DNA of 64,000 bases, taken from Nonomuraea thailandensis (GTDB lineage: Bacteria; Actinomycetota; Actinomycetes; Streptosporangiales; Streptosporangiaceae). This document shows positions 41,594 through 51,108 of the stretch, in pieces; the stretch's first letter is position 1, and each line of letters starts with the position of its first letter. The position numbers and the translations under genes were made by a program. The stretch spans positions 434,001 through 498,000 of the forward strand of contig NZ_JAMZEB010000002.1 of the NCBI RefSeq assembly GCF_024172165.1, in the 5' to 3' direction. The notes below the pieces were generated by a model. The model made no database searches. It was not told the DNA's origin and worked only from the letters and a program-made list of their open reading frames with translations.

Positions 41594-42322
41594 ATGATGG
41601 GGCACACGCACGCGATGACCGGGGCCATCGCCTGGCTGGGGCTGGCTCCCCCTCTGGCGGCGCTGCCGCTGCTGAACGAGTCCTCCCGCTTCATCGACAC
41701 GGGGATCATGGCCACCGCGCTCAGCCCCGCCGAGCTGATCGCCGGTGCGATCATCTGCGCGGGCGCCGCGATGCTGCCCGACCTCGACCATCCGAGCGCG
41801 ACGATCGCGCAGACGTTCGGGCCGCTCACCTGGGGGCTGAGCAAGCTCGTCTCGTGGATCAGCGGCGGGCACCGCGGGGCGACGCACTCGCTGGTGTTCG
41901 CGGTGGCGCTCGGGCTGGGCGCGCACTGGCTGGCCGACACCTACCCGATCGGGCGCGACATCATGGTGGTGCTGCTCATCGGTCTGGCCCTGCGGGCCAT
42001 CGGCGTGGGCATCCCGGGCAACAAGATCGGCTCCATCATGGTCAACATCGGCATGACCGCGGGGCTGTACGCCGTGTTCATGTCGCTCGACGTGGGCTAC
42101 GCCTGGCTCGGGCTGGCGGTGGGGGTCGGCTGCCTGATGCATGTCGTGGGCGACTGCATGACGGAGCGGGGATGCCCGGTGTTGTGGCCATTGGCGGCCA
42201 AGTTCGTGCTGCCGTGGAAGATCGGCATCAAGACGGGCAGGAAGTTCGAGCAGAAGATCCTGGCGCCGATCCTGTCGGTGGCGATCGTCGGGCTGCTGTT
42301 CTGGCGGCTGGCGCCGGTTTAA
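41594..42322 (+). CDS. Membrane-bound metal-dependent hydrolase (YdjM/DUF457 type)
   Basis: 242 residues, polytopic. Characteristic metal-binding residues are seen in HTHAMTGAIAWLG (N-terminal His pair), LPDLDHPSATIA and SGGHRGATHSLVF, followed by DCMTERGCPVLWPL. These mark the YdjM/LexA-regulated membrane hydrolase family, whose substrate is not known; phospholipid hydrolase relatives suggest membrane lipids. About five helices follow. ATG 41594 or 41597 both fit. The stop lies 147 bases before acnA. Confidence 0.88.
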   Translation: MMGHTHAMTGAIAWLGLAPPLAALPLLNESSRFIDTGIMATALSPAELIAGAIICAGAAMLPDLDHPSATIAQTFGPLTWGLSKLVSWISGGHRGATHSLVFAVALGLGAHWLADTYPIGRDIMVVLLIGLALRAIGVGIPGNKIGSIMVNIGMTAGLYAVFMSLDVGYAWLGLAVGVGCLMHVVGDCMTERGCPVLWPLAAKFVLPWKIGIKTGRKFEQKILAPILSVAIVGLLFWRLAPV

Positions 42323-42361
42323 CTTGATGTCGAGATATTCTGAGGATATCTTGACGTCGAG
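42323..42361. promoter_or_regulatory. Promoter with paired palindromic elements before acnA
   Basis: TTGATG (42324-42329) and TATCTT (42347-42352) are 17 bases apart. Two near-palindromes, CTTGATGTCGAG at 42323 and CTTGACGTCGAG at 42350, occupy the two hexamers, repeating at a 27-base interval. Two operator copies overlapping the promoter would suit a repressor; which one is unknown. Confidence 0.45.
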
Positions 42362-42384
42362 ACAACCTGCCGCAGGGCCAGGTG

Positions 42385-42400
42385 GTTAGGGTTACCTAAC
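42385..42400. promoter_or_regulatory. Iron-box-like site before acnA
   Basis: GTTAGGGTTACCTAAC, a six-base inverted repeat around GTTA, 69 bases before the acnA start. The half-sites match the TTAGG...CCTAA core of the DtxR/IdeR iron box, although the spacing is shorter than the classical 19-base box. Confidence 0.45.
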
Positions 42401-42468
42401 GTGCTGGCTGCTTCCGTAGTGCGGGAGGATTCTGTCTGAACACCTGTCTATGGAGGAGGCGAATCACC

Positions 42469-45201
<2,733 letters not shown>

Positions 45202-45217
45202 GCTAGGTCTTCCCGCG

Positions 45218-45246
45218 TTCCCGCCCGGTCATGAGCCGGGCGGGAA
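45218..45246. terminator. Hairpin terminator after acnA
   Basis: Eleven-bp perfect stem (TTCCCGCCCGG with CCGGGCGGGAA) with a seven-base loop, 17 bases after the acnA stop. Confidence 0.8.
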
Positions 45247-45306
45247 GGCGGGGGTTGGGGCGCGATCCTCACGCGTCCCGCATCGGGGGAACCACCCGAC
45301 ACCCAC

Positions 45307-45344
45307 AGAGCCGCCCCGCGGGACACCCCCCGCGAGGCGGCTCT
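45307..45344. terminator. Second hairpin between acnA and the LuxR gene
   Basis: Nine-bp outer stem (AGAGCCGCC with GGCGGCTCT) with an inner GC-rich pairing, 18 bases beyond the stop of the opposing LuxR gene. It probably terminates that gene and backs up the acnA terminator. Confidence 0.7.
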
Positions 45345-45361
45345 TGCCTTCCCGGAGCGGC

Positions 45362-46429
45362 TCAGCCGGCGAACAGCCGGGCGACGAGCTCGCCACGGCT
45401 GGAGAGGCCCGCCTTGCCGAAGACGGCCTTGAGATGGCCCCTGACGGTGTGCGGGGAGATGAACAGCGCCGCGGCGATCTCCGAGGTGGCCAGCCCCTGC
45501 GCCACGAGCCGGGCGATCTCGAACTCGCGCGGCGTCAGACCGTACGACTGGGCGACGATGAGGGCCAGGTCGGCGGGGGCCGCCGGCTCGATGACGAGCA
45601 CGACAGGGCCCGGCCGTCCCCCTGAGCCGCTCAGGGACGAGGCGCGGCAGCTCAGCCACCGCCCGTCGCGGGTGCGCAGGCGGATGCGGGCGTTGCCACG
45701 GTCGCGGCCCTGGGCGATGGCGCGCGCCTGGAGCGCCGTGCCGACCAGCCAGATCGGCAGCCGCACGCCGAGCGCCGACGGCGTGGACGGCCCGTCCGGC
45801 AGCGACGCCAGATGGGCACGCGCCTCCTCGTTGATCGAGGTGGCCTCGCCGTTCTCGTCGAACAGCAGCAGGCCCGGCGCCGCCTTGCTCTCTCCCACGT
45901 CCGGCTGGTGCGCGACGGCGAGACGGCGCAGCCGGTCGGCGAGCGGCGCGGACAGCTCCGCGAGCAGCGCGATGTCGTCCTGCCCGAACGCGGGAGCGCC
46001 GCGCATGCGGAACAGGCTGACCGAGCCCCACGGGCGGCCGCCGATCCGCAGCACGGCCCGCAACTCGTCGTCGATGCCCTTGCCGCCGAGCAGGTTGCGG
46101 AAGCGGGCGCTGCGGGCGGGCAGATCGCCGGTGGCCGCGCGCAGGCCCGCCACGGGCACGGCGGCGCGGGCCAGGTCGCGGAAGGGCAGCACGTTCTCCT
46201 CCAGGAGCTCGCTCTCCCAGTAGGCGCCGCAGCCCTCGCCCGAGCCGAGGTTCTGCACCAGCATGGGCGCGGTCACCAGGCCCGTCTCCGGGTCGGTCGC
46301 CGACCACACGGCGGCGTCGAACGGCACCAGCCGCCGCAGCCGGGCCGAGGCGCGGCCGAAGCAGTCGAGCGCGTCGGCCGCTCGCTCGGCCGCGGTCAGG
46401 ACCTCGGCGTGGCGGTGCGGGCGGGTCAT
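45362..46429 (-). CDS. LuxR family regulator with GAF-like sensor domain
   Basis: 355 residues. The N-terminal half (about 20-170) resembles a GAF sensor (LVPFDAAVWSATDPETGLV, GGRPWGSVSLFR). A second region (about 185-280) looks PAS-like (LLLFDENGEATSINEEA). The C-terminal LuxR HTH (about 295-352) has LTPREFEIARLVAQG and SPHTVRGHLKAVFGK. Ligand and targets unknown. The divergent FAD protein gene 184 bases away is the obvious candidate target. Confidence 0.88.
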   Translation of the reverse strand: MTRPHRHAEVLTAAERAADALDCFGRASARLRRLVPFDAAVWSATDPETGLVTAPMLVQNLGSGEGCGAYWESELLEENVLPFRDLARAAVPVAGLRAATGDLPARSARFRNLLGGKGIDDELRAVLRIGGRPWGSVSLFRMRGAPAFGQDDIALLAELSAPLADRLRRLAVAHQPDVGESKAAPGLLLFDENGEATSINEEARAHLASLPDGPSTPSALGVRLPIWLVGTALQARAIAQGRDRGNARIRLRTRDGRWLSCRASSLSGSGGRPGPVVLVIEPAAPADLALIVAQSYGLTPREFEIARLVAQGLATSEIAAALFISPHTVRGHLKAVFGKAGLSSRGELVARLFAG

Positions 46430-46613
46430 CGAGCCTCCTCAGGGCACCCCGGTTCCTCTTCGCGAGCCAGCCTGCCTGGACTGCCCTGTTTCGCCAACCC
46501 CCCGTCTGAGGGGGTCATTCCCCGGGGGACCGGCCGCGCGCGGGGGATGGGGCGGGGCCGCGACGCCCGCGAGGCTCGTACCGGTCACGTGGACGAGTAC
46601 GAAGGAGAACGCC

Positions 46614-48032
46614 GTGCATATCGCGATCATCGGGGCGGGCGCCGCCACGGTCGGCCTGCTGGACGCGCTGGCCGTCAGCGAGGCGGAGGGGGCGGAGGTC
46701 ACCGTGTTCGAGCCGGGCACGAACCTGTGGCGGGGCCGTCCCTACGGGCCGGACCTGGACAGCGTGCTGGTCAACGCGCCGCCCGCGATCATGTCCGTCC
46801 GGGGTTCCGACTCCGGGCACTACGCCGCCTGGCTGGGCCCCGAGCGTGCCGCCGCCCACCTGGACGAGCTGCTGGGGCAGCCACTGGTACCGCGTGCCCG
46901 CTACGGCGAGTACCTGGCCGAGACCGCCGAGGCCGCCCTGGCACGGCTGCGGGCCCGGGGCTGGCGGACCCGCGTCGTCGCCTCCCGCGTCACCGCGGTG
47001 GCCGGTGACGGGTCCCGGCTCCGGGTGGGCTCAGCGGACGGGCGGGAGCATCCGGCCGACCAGGTCGTGCTGTGCGTGGGCGTGGGGACGCCGCAGGACC
47101 ACTACGGGCTGCGTGGCGCCCCCGGGTTCGCCGGCGATCCGTACCCGCTGGCGGGCACGCTCGGCGGCGTGCCGGGCGAGGCCGACGTGGCGGTGATCGG
47201 CAGCGGGCTGACGGCCGTGGACGTGGTCGTGTCGCTGGCCGCGCGCGGTCATGCCGGGCGGATCGCCCTCGTCTCCCGCAGCGGCATGCTGCCCGCCGTC
47301 TGGCAGCGCCCGCTCGGCCACCAGCGGCGGCACCTGACCGTCGAACGGGTGGAGGCGCTGCGGCGCGAGCGCGGCGCCGTCACCCTCGACGACCTGGCCG
47401 GGCAGCTGCGGGCCGAGCTGGAGGCGGCGGGCGAGGACCTCGCGCCCTTCACGCGGGAGCTGCTGTCGGCGGCGTCCGAGCCGCCCGTCGAGCGGCTGCG
47501 ACGGCAGTTGGCCGCCGTCGGCGATCCCGCGATCGCGCGGCGGGCGCTGCAGGAGGCCGCCCACATCGTCGGCCCGCTCGCGTGGCGGCTGCTGCCCGAG
47601 CCCGACCGCGAGCGGCTGCGCCGCCACACCCGCCTGGCCACCGGCGTGGCCTCGCCGATGGTGCCGGTGAACGCCGCCGCCCTGCTGCGCCTGTTCGAGT
47701 CGGGGCAACTGTCCGTCGTCGCCGGCGTACGCAAGATCGAGGCGGCGCGGGGCGGGTTCCGGGTCCGGGGCGACGGCGGCGACCTGGACGTGGACGTCGC
47801 GGTCAACGCCGTGAACGCGCCGCCCCACGCCGTGCCCGGCGCGGCGGAACCGCTGGTCACCGCCCTGCTCGCGGAAGGCCGGGCGGCGCTGCACCCGACG
47901 GGCGGGCTGGTCCCCGCCGACCCCCGCCTGCACGTGCTGGGGGACCTGGCCGGAGGCGGGTCGTTCATCACCTCCAGCATCCCCGGCCTCGCCGCCCAGG
48001 CCGGCCGCCTCGCCGGCGCGCTGACCGGCTGA
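46614..48032 (+). CDS. FAD/NAD(P)-binding protein (NAD_binding_9 family)
   Basis: 472 residues. FAD-binding Rossmann motif IAIIGAGAATVGLLDAL at the start, VFEPGTNLWRGRPYG in the family-specific second strand, a second dinucleotide fold VIGSGLTAVDVVVSLA (about 195), and a GLVPADPRLHVLGDLAGG end. This is the YdhS-like FAD-NAD(P) group of unknown substrate, common near secondary-metabolism or amino-acid modification genes. GTG start with GAAGGAGA upstream. It is followed 99 bases later by the alpha/beta hydrolase in the same direction. Confidence 0.85.
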   Translation: MHIAIIGAGAATVGLLDALAVSEAEGAEVTVFEPGTNLWRGRPYGPDLDSVLVNAPPAIMSVRGSDSGHYAAWLGPERAAAHLDELLGQPLVPRARYGEYLAETAEAALARLRARGWRTRVVASRVTAVAGDGSRLRVGSADGREHPADQVVLCVGVGTPQDHYGLRGAPGFAGDPYPLAGTLGGVPGEADVAVIGSGLTAVDVVVSLAARGHAGRIALVSRSGMLPAVWQRPLGHQRRHLTVERVEALRRERGAVTLDDLAGQLRAELEAAGEDLAPFTRELLSAASEPPVERLRRQLAAVGDPAIARRALQEAAHIVGPLAWRLLPEPDRERLRRHTRLATGVASPMVPVNAAALLRLFESGQLSVVAGVRKIEAARGGFRVRGDGGDLDVDVAVNAVNAPPHAVPGAAEPLVTALLAEGRAALHPTGGLVPADPRLHVLGDLAGGGSFITSSIPGLAAQAGRLAGALTG

Positions 48033-48131
48033 CGGTGGGGTCCTCCCTACCGGCGTCGGGGGGTGGCCTTCATGGCCCCCGCCGGCGGGCGCGGCGAGAC
48101 TGATCAAGAAGCCCGCCGACTGGAGGATCCC

Positions 48132-49064
48132 ATGCGTGTGCAGGTGAACGGCACGTCGTTGTACGTCGACGTCGAGGGCGCCGCCCTGGAGCCCGACGGC
48201 TACACGATGCGCGAGAAACCGACCCTGCTGTTACTGCACGGCGGCCCCGGCCACGACCACACGATCTTCAAGCCCGCCTACCGGCAGCTCGCCGACCTGG
48301 CCCAGCTCGTCTATGTCGACCAGCGCGGCAACGGCCGCAGCCAGGGCTCCGACCCCGCCACCTGGAACCTCGACCAGTGGGGCGACGACGTACGCGCCCT
48401 GTGCGACACCCTCGGCATCGTCAAGCCGATCGTCCTCGGCTGGTCCTGGGGCGGCGCGGTGGCCATGAGCTACGCCTCCCGCCACCCCGGCCACCCGGCC
48501 GCGCTGATCCTGCAGAGCACCGTCGCCCGCTGGGACCTGGACCGGGTCGTCGAAGGCTTCCGCACCGAGGCGGGCGAGGAGGCGGCCACGGCCGCGAAGG
48601 CGTTCCTCACCGAGGGCACCCCCGAGACGTTCGCCGCCTTCGGCCGGCTCTGCGCCCCCGCCTACAGCCCGGACCCGGGCTTCCCCGCGGAGCCCGACAT
48701 CCAGGCCATGGCCCGCATGATCCCCAACCCCGGGCTCACCATGAGCTTCATGTCCACCGCCCGGTTCGACCTGACCGCCCGCCTGGCCTCCGTCGGGTGC
48801 CCGGCGCTCGTCGTGGCCGGCTCCCGCGACCCGATCACCCCGCTGGGCGCGGCCACGGAGATCGTGCACGGCCTGCCGGGCGCGCGCCTGGAGGTGTTCG
48901 AACGCTCCGGCCACTTCATCCCGGACACCGAGGGCGAGCGCTTCTTCGCCCTGCTGCGCTCCTTCATCACCGGCGTGACGGCTCAGGCCACCCTGGCGGC
49001 GGGCGCCGACCAGGTGTCGCAGGCGGCGGGCGAGACGGTGGCGCCGCCGCGCTTGAACCAGTAG
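48132..49064 (+). CDS. Alpha/beta hydrolase (proline iminopeptidase-like)
   Basis: 310 residues. Oxyanion motif LLLHGGPGHDHT, nucleophile elbow GWSWGGAVA, acid Asp in AGSRDPITP and His in RSGHFIP show a complete catalytic triad. It resembles proline iminopeptidases and related hydrolases; substrate unknown. GGAGG lies six bases before ATG 48132, so the upstream extension is not used. The last 27 residues (TAQATLAAG-like) run 82 bases into the opposing metallopeptidase gene and look unrelated to the fold, so the native C-terminus may have been altered. Confidence 0.88.
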   Translation: MRVQVNGTSLYVDVEGAALEPDGYTMREKPTLLLLHGGPGHDHTIFKPAYRQLADLAQLVYVDQRGNGRSQGSDPATWNLDQWGDDVRALCDTLGIVKPIVLGWSWGGAVAMSYASRHPGHPAALILQSTVARWDLDRVVEGFRTEAGEEAATAAKAFLTEGTPETFAAFGRLCAPAYSPDPGFPAEPDIQAMARMIPNPGLTMSFMSTARFDLTARLASVGCPALVVAGSRDPITPLGAATEIVHGLPGARLEVFERSGHFIPDTEGERFFALLRSFITGVTAQATLAAGADQVSQAAGETVAPPRLNQ

Positions 49065-49723
49065 ACCCGGCCGGCGCCCCTGCCGTGGCTGCGCCGGTCG
49101 CCGTCGTCGCCACCGGCGCGCACCGCCTCGTACAGGGCCGACCAGTCCTCGCCCGTACGCGCGAGCGAGGCGCGCACGCTGCCCATGAATACCCCGGCCA
49201 GGCAGTCGGCCTGCAGCTCGAAGCGGCGCCGCAACTCGCCGCGGGCGTGCGGCTCGGCCCGGTGGCGGGCCTCGTAGGAGCGGCGGACGCCGGTGAGGGT
49301 CTGCACGTGGTGGGCGTACTCGTGGGCGGCGACCTTGAACGGGTAGAGGTCGGTGCGGCCCTCGATCCAGCGGCCGGTCAGCGGGAACACCAGGGCCCTG
49401 GCGGGATGGCAGTAGAAGGCGTCCACGTCCGCCACAGGGACCCCGCACACCGTGCCGTCCTCGGCGTAGCGCACGGCCGGCCGCTCGAAACGCACTCCCG
49501 CCCGCGCGAGATACGCCGACCACGACTTGTTCAGGCATTTCACGACCGTGTCGAGGTACTCGCGGGTCCGCGGGATCCCGCCGGAGCTGAGCGGCGGCTC
49601 GGGGCACGCGGTGACGGCCAGCCTGCCGGCGCTCTTGGGGAACGGGGACGTGGCGGCGTGCGCGGGCTGGGAGGCCGGGGCTCCCAGGAGGAGCGCGGCG
49701 AGGACGAGGGGTGTGGATCGCAC
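48983..49723 (-). CDS. Secreted neutral zinc metallopeptidase (paralogue 1)
   Basis: 246 residues, GTG start, signal peptide with cleavage after QPAHA. Zinc-binding HExxH in AAHEYAHHVQTLTG, and third ligand Glu in FELQADCLAGVF; it also has the conserved GGIPRTREYLD region and several Cys (TVCGV, FYCH, ACD) likely disulfide-bonded. It belongs to the Zn_peptidase (YpfJ-like) family and ends with ACDTWS, the same C-terminal signature as the three tandem paralogues at 59-62 kb. Substrate unknown. Overlaps the end of the alpha/beta hydrolase gene. Confidence 0.9.
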   Translation of the reverse strand: MRSTPLVLAALLLGAPASQPAHAATSPFPKSAGRLAVTACPEPPLSSGGIPRTREYLDTVVKCLNKSWSAYLARAGVRFERPAVRYAEDGTVCGVPVADVDAFYCHPARALVFPLTGRWIEGRTDLYPFKVAAHEYAHHVQTLTGVRRSYEARHRAEPHARGELRRRFELQADCLAGVFMGSVRASLARTGEDWSALYEAVRAGGDDGDRRSHGRGAGRVYWFKRGGATVSPAACDTWSAPAARVA

Positions 49724-49807
49724 GGTTGGCAGCTTAGGGATGCGCGGGCTGTGACAGCATGGGAGACGCCACCCCGCGAACCGGTTTTTCGCCGGGCGGC
49801 GAACTTC

Positions 49808-50006
49808 TCAGATGCTGTCGGTGATCCAGTCCGTGACTTCGTGGACGATCTCGTCCGGTGCGATCCCGATCCTGGCCGTGAACCGGTGCGGCGACACGCT
49901 GCGCACGTGCTCCACCATGGCCCAGCTGGGCTTCTGCAGGCCCGTGCTCTCTGCCGGACGGCTCGCCCAGGTCAGCGAGCCAGATCTCGCCCTGGATCAC
50001 CCTCAT
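49808..50006 (-). pseudogene. MazF/PemK toxin remnant
   Basis: The ATG begins MRVIQGEIWLADLGEPSGRE, the conserved start of MazF-family toxins. After about 25 codons the reading shifts to a second frame that reads QKPSWAMVEHVRSVSPHR and then an Ile-Gly and hydrophilic helix ending TDSI before a stop, the conserved end of MazF. The central part (about 50 residues with the catalytic strands) is missing and the join is out of frame. The toxin is therefore inactive. It overlaps the antitoxin-like gene by 35 bases. Confidence 0.75.
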
Positions 50007-50274
50007 CTCTCTCCTCGGGAAACGTGATGAGCCCCTCCCACTCCGGTGCGGTGCGGGTGGAGCGTGGTGGTGGGCCTTGGACCAGCTCGGACTCGGCGAG
50101 GTAGTCGGCCCATGCTTGTGGATCTTCTCTGCGCGTCTGCTCCATCTGCTCCGCGACGTGCTGCCAGCGTTGTTTGCGCTCCATCTCGCGGATGGCCTGG
50201 TCGATGATCGCGGTCATGGGTTCACCTGCCTTCTTGGCCAGTGCCGCGATACGGTCCCGGGTTGCCGGAAACAA
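49972..50274 (-). CDS. MazE-like antitoxin candidate
   Basis: About 100 residues, intact. A putative DNA-binding first part (FPATRDRIAALAKKAGEPM, TAIIDQAIREMERKQRW) is followed by helical segments (AEQMEQTRREDPQAWADYLAE) and a C-terminal tail (EWEGLITFPEERDE). The layout matches ribbon-helix-helix/MazE-type antitoxins of actinobacteria, and the mazF remnant begins inside its end. The start is uncertain: TTG 50274 is preceded by GAAAGG; upstream frame is open but crosses the divergent gene. It may be an orphan regulator. Confidence 0.6.
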   Translation of the reverse strand: MFPATRDRIAALAKKAGEPMTAIIDQAIREMERKQRWQHVAEQMEQTRREDPQAWADYLAESELVQGPPPRSTRTAPEWEGLITFPEERDEGDPGRDLAR

Positions 50275-50340
50275 TACAGCGCACCTTTCACTCTCAGGGT
50301 GGTTATGGCAACGCAGAGTAAAGGTGATTGACTCGTCCGC

Positions 50341-51072
50341 ATGACAAATGCGGCATTGGTGCTGATTGTGGGCAGCCTGGCGGTTTTCGTGGGAGCCATC
50401 GTCCAAGGCGGCGTCGGCTTCGGGCTGGGCCTGGTCGCCGCGCCCGTGCTCACCATGCTGGCCCCCGACCTCATGCCGGGCACGATCCAGGTGGTCAACA
50501 TGACGCTCCCGCTGTTCACCCTGGCCGTGGAATGGCGGCGGGTGGACTGGCGCGGCCTGGGCTTCGCGCTCCTCGGGAGGCTCCCCGGCAGCGCCATCGC
50601 CGCAGTCATCATTGTCTACGTATCCGTCTACACCCGAGGCATCTTCGTCGCCGTCATGGTGCTGATCGCCGTGGCGCTGACGGCCAGGGCGCTGAGCGTG
50701 CCGCGCAACGGGTACACGATCACCTCGGCCGGGTTCGTCTCCGGCATCACCGGCACCGCCACCGGCATCGGCGGGCCGCCCATCGCGCTCGTCTACCAGA
50801 ACGCCAAGGGGCCCCAGATCAGGGCCACACTCGCGATGTTCTTCTTCCTGAGCGCCGCCCAGTCGCTGGTCATCCTCCAGATCGTGGGGGAGCTGCCCGG
50901 CCAGGCGCTGCTGACCGGGGGAGTGCTCATCGTCCCCATGGTGCTCGGGTTCCTGGTGTCGGGGCCGCTGCGGCGCTACCTCGACGGGGGCAAGGTGCGG
51001 GTGGCGGTGCTGACGGTGGCGGCGCTGTCCGCCGTGGGGCTGATCGCGCAGAACGTGATCACCGCCATGTGA
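50341..51072 (+). CDS. TauE/SafE family sulfite exporter-like membrane protein
   Basis: 243 residues with about eight helices. Family hallmarks are two glycine-rich repeats: AIVQGGVGFGLGLVAAPVL at the start and GFVSGITGTATGIGGPP in the middle, with a FFLSAAQSLV helix near residue 175. These transporters move small sulfonates, sulfite or other anions; substrate is unknown. The gene is divergent from the antitoxin gene and ends at a strong hairpin. Confidence 0.88.
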   Translation: MTNAALVLIVGSLAVFVGAIVQGGVGFGLGLVAAPVLTMLAPDLMPGTIQVVNMTLPLFTLAVEWRRVDWRGLGFALLGRLPGSAIAAVIIVYVSVYTRGIFVAVMVLIAVALTARALSVPRNGYTITSAGFVSGITGTATGIGGPPIALVYQNAKGPQIRATLAMFFFLSAAQSLVILQIVGELPGQALLTGGVLIVPMVLGFLVSGPLRRYLDGGKVRVAVLTVAALSAVGLIAQNVITAM

Positions 51073-51102
51073 GGCCCGGCGCGCCGCACCGCGCCGGGCC
51101 TC
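51071..51102. terminator. Hairpin terminator between convergent genes
   Basis: Twelve-bp perfect stem (GAGGCCCGGCGC with GCGCCGGGCCTC) and eight-base loop, starting on the last bases of the TauE/SafE stop codon and facing the opposing PKD gene. Confidence 0.8.
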
Positions 51103-51108
51103 GGCGGG

